A stretch of 64,000 bases of DNA from Conus ventricosus. Its lineage: Eukaryota; Mollusca; Gastropoda; Neogastropoda; Conidae. A program made the translations under genes and the position numbers. The stretch covers positions 28,750,710 to 28,814,709 of the forward strand of contig CM031610.1 in NCBI GenBank assembly GCA_018398815.1. The letters are read 5' to 3'. Of this stretch, positions 56,150-64,000 are shown one piece after another; within the stretch, counting starts at the first letter, position 1; the number at the start of each line of letters is the position of its first letter. The notes below the pieces were generated by a model. The model was not told the origin of the DNA. It did no database searches and saw nothing but the letters and a program-made list of their open reading frames with translations.

Positions 56150-59100
56150 TTAAATCAGATGAAAAATGTTAATCTCTCTCAAAAACTGAAGGATCACATC
56201 AGGCGGGACATCCGTGAACAGGATCTTCATGGACTCCGCCGTAAAATGTTTGTGTCTCACATCGTGCAAGTCCCACACTCTAAAAGAACATGTTTCATTG
56301 TGAGTGGCGCATGACATGGAATGCACCACGGAGCTTCTTCACTCTTTAAAAGGTAAGCATGGGTAAAATAAAATGGCCGGTGTGCAGCCGGCACAGAACC
56401 GTTTCCTCTTTACGACCACCCGACGTAGATGGGAGGAAGTCCTTAAGGTTTGGACGGATCTGAAAGAGTTTGTTATTCGTCTGTGTGTTCCAATCCTCCT
56501 GCCAGAGGTCTCTCACATAATCGTTAATTTTGGGTTTCACATCTGAACAGGGATATAAGTGTTGGACAGTTTCTCTCTTGTGGCGTTCTTGGCTAAACGA
56601 TCAACCATTTCGTTCCCGCCGATGCCAACATGACCAGGAACCCAAGCAAGAGTAATGTTGTAACCGTCCGCCTTCAACTTACTAAAAAGTTCAAAAAAAA
56701 ATAAATGTTCTGGATGTTGAAGGTTGCGGCCAGCTATGGCCTCCAAAGCTGACAGCGAATCCGACAGAACCAGAAAGTCCCTCTTTGAAGAATGTGAGAT
56801 TATCTTCAAAGCCAAAACCAGAGCAGTAAGTTCAGCAGAAATAGACAGAAGCATCTGAATGAATATGTTCCAACAGTATCTGAGAAGGAGCCCCAGGGCA
56901 ATAGGCTGCACAGGCCACTCCATCTTCAGACTTGGAACCGTCAGTGAAAACTTTTTGACAGGATGGAAATTTCAAACAGAGCTCAGCATACAATGCTTGT
57001 ACCCAGAGAGCTGGTAGACTCTTTGCGAAAAGCTGCAAGATCAAAACGAATCTCTGGTGTGAAAAAGGTCCACGTGTGGTTGATCCGGAAACTTGGAAAA
57101 ATCAATACTACACCTAGGTCGAGACCTGCATTCCGCACGTGAGGTTGCATACGAAGACCAAACGGCGGAATACATTTAGGGTCGTTTTCAAACTTACTTT
57201 GGAACGGAGGGTCAAAGACACAGTCATAGGCAGGGTTTTCTGGTTCCGAGAACAGTCTGATGTAATAATTCAAAGACAGTTTTCAGCCTGCGGTTGGACA
57301 GTGAAGGTTCACCCGCCTCTGCGTACAGGCTGTAGACAGGGGTGGTGCGGAACGCTCCAAGACGAGACGAAGCCTTGATGGTGGATAGGGTCCAAGAGTT
57401 TGAGGTAAGATGATCGTGCGGAGCGTACACAGCACAACCGTAGTCCAGTTTGGAACGGACCAGGGCTCTGTAGAGGTGCAACAAGTTTTTTATCAGCGCC
57501 CCAGTCGGTGTGCGCTACGACCCGCAGAATATTCAGTGCTTTCTGGCAAGCAGTTTTGAGGTTTTTAATATGGCTGAGAAAGTTAAGTTTTTGGTCAAAA
57601 TGACTCCCAGAAATTTGGCCTCTTTAACAGCTGGAATGGAGATTTCCCTACTTGAAGTTCAGGATCTGGAAAAAACTGACGGAAATTATGGAAGTGAATA
57701 CACTGCGTCTTTGTTGGAGAAAAGGTGAAACCGTTTTCATCTGCCCACCGATGGATTTTATCTACGCAAAGCTGGAGCCTGCGCTGGACACTCGGGTACA
57801 GGCTTCCAGTTGCGTAGACAGCAAAATCATCCACAACAATGAGCAGTCTGAACCCTGCTGAACTGATTTCACAATGTTGTTGATTTTAATACTAAAGAGG
57901 GCAGGAGACAGTATGCTCCCCTGTGGAACACCCAACTCCTGCTCGTGGACATCAGGAGAGTGGTGCCAACCCGGACCTGAAACTGTCGTTCTGCCAAAAA
58001 ATTTTGAATAAAAAGCGGAAGATGACCTCGAAAACCCAGATCGTGGAGATCATGAAGTACCCCGACTTCCAGGTGGTATCGTAGGCCTTCTCCAAGTCGA
58101 AGAAAATTGCCACTGCATGCCGTTTGTTCAGAAAGGCGTTCCAAAGTGTAGATTCCAGACGAATCAAATGGTCAACGTAGTCCTATGTTTGCGGAAACCA
58201 CACTGTTCTTTCGCCAAAAGGCCATCGGTTTCGAGTTTCCACATAAGCCTAGCATTGACCATTTTCTCCATTAATTTGCAGACACAGCTGGTCAAAGCTA
58301 TGGGACGGTAGTTTGATGGATTAGAAAGATCTTTTCCAGGTTTGGGGATGGGAATAATAAGGGCTTTCCGCCAAGAGGGTGGAAAGAAACCTGTGGTCCA
58401 CACATGGTTGTATACTGTAGCAGTATGTTCAGACCTTCTTGCGGAAGATGTTTCAACAGTTGATAATGAATTTCATCCATACCTGGAGAAGAATCGCTGC
58501 AAGAAGTAAGGCAGATTTCAGCTCGTTAACGTGAAAGGAAGATTGTAGTCTTCCATGTTGTCGGACGAAAAGTTGCAGGGTGATTTTTCTTTTAGGGCTT
58601 GTTTTTGACAAAAGTGGCGATTTGTTGGAAGAGGAGGAATTCTTTTCAATGGTTGAAGCCAGCAGATTAGCAACTGCTTTTTTGTCTGTTATTAAAGAGT
58701 CAGAAAACTTGAGATGGTTCACAGTGGGACAGGTGTTCTTCCCTTTGATTTCTTAATGATGTTCCACACTTTTTTCTTGGAAGTTTTCGATGTCAGCCTG
58801 GAGCAGAAGCTTCTCCAGGACCGACGTTTACTGATTTTAAAAGTGTGTCTCGATTTGGCACGGAGTTTTTGATGGGCTCGAGCGTTGGGACCCGAAGGTC
58901 GTTGGTATACCTGACGCTGAGCCCGTTTTCGAACTTTGGAATTTGTTGGCAGTTTGAATCAAACCAGGGTGTTTTTGGCATTTGAATTTATCGGAAGACA
59001 CTGGAATACAAACTTTAGCACACTTGATCATAGTGTTTGTCAGTGATTCTGCTGGGTCCGGACTCTGAAGAAAGTCAGTGTTCTGGAATTCTTTAGAAAT

Positions 59101-59819
59101 TAGTGGCTGCAAATAGATCCAGTTTGCTTTCTTATAATTTAGATGTTGAGAGACAGAGACATGTTCAGTTATTACAGGTTGTAGAAGGACAGGAAATGGT
59201 CACTTCGTGCAGATCGTCATGGACAGACACTCATAGTCCAGGACCAGCGAGGGGTCACAAACCGACAAATCTAAACACGAAAGTGAACCTGATGGAAGAG
59301 TGGAGGTAAGTTGCAGATCCGTCGTTCAGACAACACAAATCTAAATCGAAAGGACATCCTCAATTAGCAGACCTCTGGATGACGTATGGACACTACCCAA
59401 AGAGGATTGTGACCGTTAAAGTCACCCAACAGCAAAAAAGGCCGAGGAAGTTCTTCTATCAGACTGACAAGGTCCTGACGACAAACCGGGACAGAAGGAG
59501 GTAATAAAGAGAACAGATTGTCACAGTCTTGTGGAGAGTAACTCTCGCAGCAACAGCTTGAAGGGGGTAGACAGAGCGACAGGACTATACAGTAGAGTTT
59601 TGTGTATGAGAAGGGCAACACCGCCCGACCGTCCCACGTGGGTGGTTGTGCAGGATTTGAAAGAATATTAAAGCCAGAAAGAGTAAAGGTCTTCTGGCTT
59701 TGAATTTGAGTTTCCTGAAGAGCCACGACGGAAGGTTTTTTAGATTGGCACAAAAGCTGCAGCTCCTCAAAGTTGGAATTTAGTCCACGGATATTCCAAT
59801 GGAATATTGTATTATCCAT
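56150..59819 (-). pseudogene. LINE ORF2: endonuclease, reverse transcriptase, RNase H
   Basis: ATG at 59819 starts MDNTIFHWNIRGLNSNFEEL with the endonuclease motifs V-A-L-Q-E-T and L-L-L-G-D-F-N-G-H-N. The reverse transcriptase has SWRKALIIPIPKPGKD, NYRPIALTS, FFDLEKAYDTTW and the catalytic MDDFAVYAT (x-x-D-D). RNase H has AELTALVLALK, LSDSLSALEAI and WVPGHVGIGGNEMVDRLAK, so its Glu, Asp and His-region motifs are present. The C-terminus has RLHTGH, PWCIPCHAPLTMKHVLLEC and ends at 56150. About ten frameshifts or stops interrupt it; many lie at homopolymers, so the true state may be less broken. Confidence 0.85.
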
Positions 59820-59845
59820 GGTGCAGAGGGCGAAAAGGAGAGAGA

Positions 59846-61156
59846 TCAGGTCATCTCCTCTTCAACGTCTGGTGCTAAAGGTGTAAATTTATTTGAGGTT
59901 TGTACTGGACTGTGTTGGTCTTCAGACCTGCTGGCAGACTTGCCAACAGGTGAAGAAGGAGGTCTGGATTTGGGAGACGGTGGAGGCTTCTTCCTCATCT
60001 CCACCATCTCCACACTGGGTTTGAACTCCCTTGCCCGTACGGGCACTGGACAGGAGTTCGAGGGGGAATTGCTGGTTTTTTAATCTGCCCAGCAGCAGAT
60101 GTTGTAGACTGCTGGGCAGTCTGAGGGGTGGCGGATTTTTTGCCTCCACCAGGGGCAGTCATTTTGGGTTGGAAGGTGGTGGACCTGCTTCCACCAGAGT
60201 TGACAGTTCGTACTTGCAGAGTCTTCGAAAACGTAAAGTCATCAGTCTGGCAGCAGACTGACCGAGTAGAAACTGTGGGAATTTTTCTTTACAGCCGAAG
60301 CGTAGGAAGAAGCTGTCGGCGTCTGACTGCCCACAACCTGTTTCCGGGCTTCAAAAAACGAGATCTTCTTTTCCGTTTTGACGCGTTGAATAGCAGATTC
60401 TTGAATCCAAAGATGACAGTTTCTTGAAGAGAGGGATGGTCGCCACCGCAGTTAGCACAATGCGCCGGATCATGACACGGCCATCATGGGTTGCCTGCAG
60501 CAAATACCACACACCTCCTGCCCAGAACAGCGGTCCCTGACATGGCCAAACTTCTGGCACCTGAAGCACCTCAACGGGGACGGCACATACAGCTGAACGC
60601 GAACATTCAGGTAGCCGACTTTGATGACCGGAGGCAGCACAGGGTTGCAGAAGGTCAGAAAGAGGGTGTTGGTGGCCACTCTCCTGAGCCTTTCTTTACG
60701 TCACCCTGCGCACCTCCGTCACACCCTGGGATGCCAGCTCTGTCTTAATTTCTGCCTACGAGACACCAGATAAATCCCTGCAGCGAATCACGCTTTGATG
60801 AATTCATTGTTTGTGGGGAGTTACCCTGATCTCCCTGTCCACAAGTTTTTGTTGCCTTCAGCAGCTGTTCGGATTGTTTTTGTGATTTACATTCAATTAG
60901 AAACGAGCCATTCCGCAACCTCTTGATGGACCGAGGGTCACCTGCTATAACCTTGAAAGCCCTTTTGTATGGCAAAAGGGCTCAGAGCTGAAAGGGGTCT
61001 TTCCTGCTCCGTCCCCTCCATCACGAGCCAGGAAGCCCAAAAACCTGTCTTCTGTCTCACTTCTGTATCGGAATCACTGTCTGTTTGACAATCCCCTGAA
61101 ATAGGGGATGCTGCCTTCCTCTTCCTTTTGGGGGGAATGTTTTTAGAAAAAGCCAT
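59846..61156 (-). pseudogene. LINE ORF1 (gag-like, CCHC zinc knuckle)
   Basis: ATG at 61156 starts MAFSKNIPPKRKRKAASPIS. An RNA-binding-like middle (YKRAFKVIAGDPRSIKRL, NGSFLIECKS) precedes CFRCQKFGHVRDRC, a C-x2-C-x4-H-x4-C knuckle, then CGICC. A Ser/Pro-rich tail ends at 59846, 27 bases ahead of the ORF2 start. At least three frameshifts are present. Confidence 0.8.
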
Positions 61157-61898
61157 ATGTGTTTATTTATGCTTCATCTCTCCCTTACCCACCCACCTTG
61201 GAGTCCAACTAAGGGGCCAGGGCCAAGAAAACAATGTCTTGACCCTTCCAGGCTTCGGGAAGAGATATACGACAAACAGAAACTACCAACCCTATCCCCC
61301 CTGATCATGCTCAACTCCCGGGGACTGAGAGCTGAGCACTGCAGGGGTTTACTTGGCCAGTAGGGGAACTGTCTGTCTTGACCCAACCCCAAAAAGGGGA
61401 GCCGATTAGTACACCCGGGCCAAAGTGTACTCCCTGTCTAGGAGAGGTCCGAGCCAAAGTGATGTGTTGAGAGCACAGGCCTCCTCAAGCACTGGCCCTT
61501 CAATCACCAGGATCTCATTCCCCCCGACACAGGTCGCACGCACGGCAAACACGGCGGATCTTAAGGAGACCACAGAGAGAAAGGAGTGTGGAAAAGAAGA
61601 CTTGAAGGGGAGACGAAGATAGAAAAGGGCCAAATAAGAAGGCAGAAAACTAGAAAAGGAGAAAGGCGGGTTACTCTTAGTCAGGATCCTCACCCTTAGC
61701 CTATCTGACATGGGAAGCCCTACAGGGGCATCAACTCCTTACACGTTACGCTTAGGCCATACAGCATCTTCACCATCAGGCCTACAGCAGTGTGAAAAAC
61801 CAGCCTATCTCCAAGTATTGATGCCCCGTCAGCAAAGCCTAAGGGATCACTGGACCGCGCAAGCCCTCCGACCACGGCAAGGTCGCAACCCCGGAGGG

Positions 61899-61912
61899 GC
61901 TGTGTAATGTAA
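61899..61912. repeat. LINE target-site duplication, 5' side
   Basis: GCTGTGTAATGTAA, identical to 55938-55951. Confidence 0.8.
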
Positions 61913-62128
61913 AAACAAACAACCAAACAAACAAAAAAGGTTAAGCCATGAAGCTGCAGCCAGCAGAAAGTGACATAAAACGTAAATGCTAAGCGTAGAG
62001 TCCCAAGAGCTAACTTAGACTCATGCAGACCTGCTACCTCATGTTGTGCTCATCAGTAATAACCACAGAGATTTTCAGTAATTTTGCATTTCCTTCAGTA
62101 ATTCCACGGACGCGTAATACACGGCGTT

Positions 62129-62219
62129 TTTGAACAAATAATGTGTACAAAACTCCAACTACATTTTTAACATTGAACAAATAATGTGTACAAAACTCCA
62201 ACTACATTTTTAACATTTT
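62129..62219. repeat. 46-bp tandem duplication inside E5
   Basis: tttgaacaaataatgtgtac and the next 26 bases occur twice in a row, nearly identical. Confidence 0.85.
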
Positions 62220-62410
62220 TAAAAAAAAATATAAACAGTAAAAAAGAAACAAAAACAACAAAGCAGAATTAAAATACCTTGGGATGATGGCAGATGACGG
62301 ACTCAGGACAGGAGTTTCAGGTCAATTCAAAGGTGATATACTTGACAGTTTGTAACTTACACAGCAGTCACCACAGATGACACCACTGATGAAGAACCTA
62401 ATGTACAAAA

Positions 62411-62415
62411 CCCCC

Positions 62416-62446
<31 letters not shown>

Positions 62447-62463
62447 AAAAAAAAAAAAAAAAA
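62411..62463. repeat. C(27)A(26) homopolymer pair
   Basis: A run of about 27 C is followed directly by about 26 A. Confidence 0.95.
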
Positions 62464-62480
62464 TGTGGTGTGTGTGTGTG

Positions 62481-62566
62481 TGTCCCTGAGCTGTGCTGAC
62501 AAGATAGTGGCGAAAATGAAAAGGACCTTTCATTTCGCCACTATCTTGTCAGCACAGCTCGGGACA
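62481..62566. repeat. 86-bp palindrome with 1-nt centre
   Basis: The left arm tgtccctgagctgtgctgac continues to aaagg; the right arm mirrors it from ccttt to gctcgggaca. Only a single A at 62525 separates the arms. Two one-base bulges (an extra T and an extra A in the left arm) are the only defects. Confidence 0.9.
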
Positions 62567-62581
62567 AGTTGTTTTCGCAGA

Positions 62582-62939
62582 TCAGCTCACCAACAGTCTT
62601 TCTGCGTTGGTGATCTTCCGTGTGTGGGTCTGACGGCTGCTCTCGCTGGATTTCGTAAACAACGATGTGATCTTCTGACTGGAGGCACTCGCAGCTGTCT
62701 CTTTGTGCATTTTCCCCGAGATATGGCGCTTGCAGTCATTTGCTCCCCCATGTCCGATGGAGAAGTCTGAATTGCACACCGAGCAGAAATGAGTATACAA
62801 ATCCAGGTCCATGACAAGGCCAAGTCCGCGTGTATTTACTTCGGAACACTTGCTTCTTCGCCTTCTTCCCGTTGTGGCACAGTGGTTTTCGAACCTCGTC
62901 ATCGGTTTCATGCAAACGTTTAGAAGATTTCTCCGCCAT
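62582..62939 (-). pseudogene. E5 zinc-finger ORF, one frameshift
   Basis: ATG at 62939 starts MAEKSSKRLHETDDEVRKPL, with a Lys-rich stretch and FRSKYTRTWP. After one shift near 62830 it continues to CSVC, 16 residues and HISGKMH, then SQKITSLFTKSSESS and a stop at 62582. The finger spacing equals that of E1-E3, and SLFTKSS parallels SFFTTEK in E2. No transposase body follows. Confidence 0.6.
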
Positions 62940-63282
62940 TTTCACAATCGCCGGCAAAAAATCGGTTTGAAACTTTGTCTTACAATGGCTGAACAAAAGC
63001 TTCGAATGGCGCGCACAGATGTGATGGCGTGTCGTGTTGGCCCACAGCACCACATTGACCATCGCAAGTTCCGAACTATCTGTGGTTTCGGCTTGAGTCA
63101 AGGGAAGTTACTCTGCGGTCTCGGAAAGGTCTAGCAGTCGACAATTTTTCGAGTCTGAAATTTGCGTAGTTTTTCAATTTTCTTTTCCGTAATTTCGCAC
63201 GGAAAATCGTACCTCCGTAATGGGGGGTTAATTTCCGTAAAATTACGGAACGATTACGGAAGGGTAGGCAGGTCTGCTCATG

Positions 63283-64000
63283 CCAACATCAGAATTACTA
63301 CACCCTGAAAAACTTTCACGTCATTATTTTTCTTTTAAAAAAAAAGAAAAAAGAAAGCTATTTTCCTAAACTAAACTGAGATTCTTTTGAAGTACGCAGT
63401 CAGTGATGAACATCTCTACACCCTCTTGGAATATGGCTTTAAATGCTAGGCAAGAATAAAGGAAAGCTATTCATCCTCTTCAGAATTAATCATCCTGCAC
63501 TCCACCCTACCCCTACTGTTTTTCATCTGGCTGCACAAAATTCCAAAACATTAATACATAATTCTATCATCTCTTGTGTCATTTCCTCACAAAGGACTGT
63601 TTTCATTCATACGCCACTCTTGAGTCTCTAGGTTAGATACACCAGTGAAATGTTTTAGTTTCTATCCTATGCCTCTGAAACAAGGCAAATTGGTATGATA
63701 CTTTCAACACATCGTCTCAAACTCTCTCTCTCTCTTGCCACTTGTCTATAACTTTAATTTTTGTTTAACTGTTCATATAGGTCAAATTCCATGCAAATGA
63801 ATCATTTTGTCTGTTATAAAAAGAGAAAAATCTGCACACAAAAAAGAGACACCTCTTTCGGTGAACTAAAATGCGCCACCCCAATCACAAGTCACAGTCA
63901 AAGTCTGGCTAGTTTCAAATCGGCAAGATGATCATCCTAAGAGAGCCACCTGGATTTAATGCATCAGAGAGATCAGCTGTATTAGTAAAATTCCACAATA
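63283..64000. other. non-coding, nothing recognised
   Basis: A/T-rich sequence with short A and CT runs; no exon or repeat could be supported. Confidence 0.5.

Larger units (their letters stand above)
55952..61898 (-). mobile_element. nearly full-length I/Nimb-type LINE
   Basis: About 5.95 kb between two identical 14-bp direct repeats. On the minus strand the order is 5' UTR (61898-61157), ORF1 with CCHC knuckle, ORF2 with endonuclease, reverse transcriptase, RNase H and a C-terminal Cys/His motif, 3' UTR, and an (ATCTT)n tail. RNase H after the reverse transcriptase is typical of I-like clades, among them Nimb, which is known from molluscs. It sits in an intron just upstream of the RBM28 RRM2 exon, in the same orientation. 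Confidence 0.85.
62026..63276 (-). mobile_element. hAT-like element E5 (6-bp TSD)
   Basis: Left end CAGACCTGCTACC and right end, read inward, CAGACCTGCCTACC; flanked by CTCATG at 62020-62025 and 63277-63282. The left subterminal zone repeats CAGTAAT and the right CCGTAAT/TTACGG. It contains a homopolymer pair, an 86-bp palindrome and a zinc-finger ORF. Confidence 0.85.

Overview
The window is eukaryotic (metazoan) genomic DNA. It has long introns, many CA/GT, GA and mononucleotide tracts, tRNA-derived SINEs, LINEs and several families of cut-and-paste DNA transposon. The repeat styles (RNase H-bearing LINE, SINEs of gastropod type, piggyBac and BED-finger hAT-like elements) suggest a mollusc, perhaps a marine gastropod; this is inference and no species is claimed. 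Single-base indels in coding exons and homopolymers suggest an incompletely polished long-read assembly.

Layout. At 0.4-2.9 kb (minus strand) lies a compact, apparently intronless gene with a TATA box, a signal peptide and an AATAAA. Almost all of it is a 27-bp tandem repeat that is open in all frames. From about 10.0 to 55.8 kb the minus strand carries exons of one split gene, recognised as RBM28 (nucleolar four-RRM protein, Nop4 family). Visible are the end of RRM2, an acidic linker, RRM3, the second half of RRM4, and the basic C-terminus ending in a W-F motif. RRM1, the start of RRM2 and the exon for the start of RRM4 were not found. The middle of this gene (33.53-41.64 kb) is repeated almost exactly at 41.645-49.74 kb. 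That repeat duplicates three exons, two of which carry a 1-bp deletion in the second copy. I favour an assembly duplication, but a real one is possible.

Mobile DNA fills the introns and flanks. There are five hAT-like elements (7.06-8.48, 12.01-13.06, 17.23-18.83, 28.91-30.32, 62.03-63.28 kb), each with CAG...CTG termini and an exact 6-bp target duplication. Each retains a C2-H2 (BED-like) zinc-finger ORF on the minus strand but no full transposase. There are two piggyBac elements flanked by TTAA (25.19-26.47 and 51.19-54.10 kb), a nearly full-length LINE with RNase H inside a 14-bp target duplication (55.95-61.90 kb), a second LINE (19.35-22.59 kb), orphan LINE tails and several SINEs.

Most interesting: the five hAT-like elements have diverged termini, each with its own short subterminal repeat and its own diverged zinc finger. 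This looks like a DNA-binding domain and binding sites diverging together in elements that have lost their catalytic domain. One keeps an uninterrupted 208-codon zinc-finger-only ORF. Also notable are the frame-tolerant repeat gene and an almost loop-less 86-bp palindrome inside one element.
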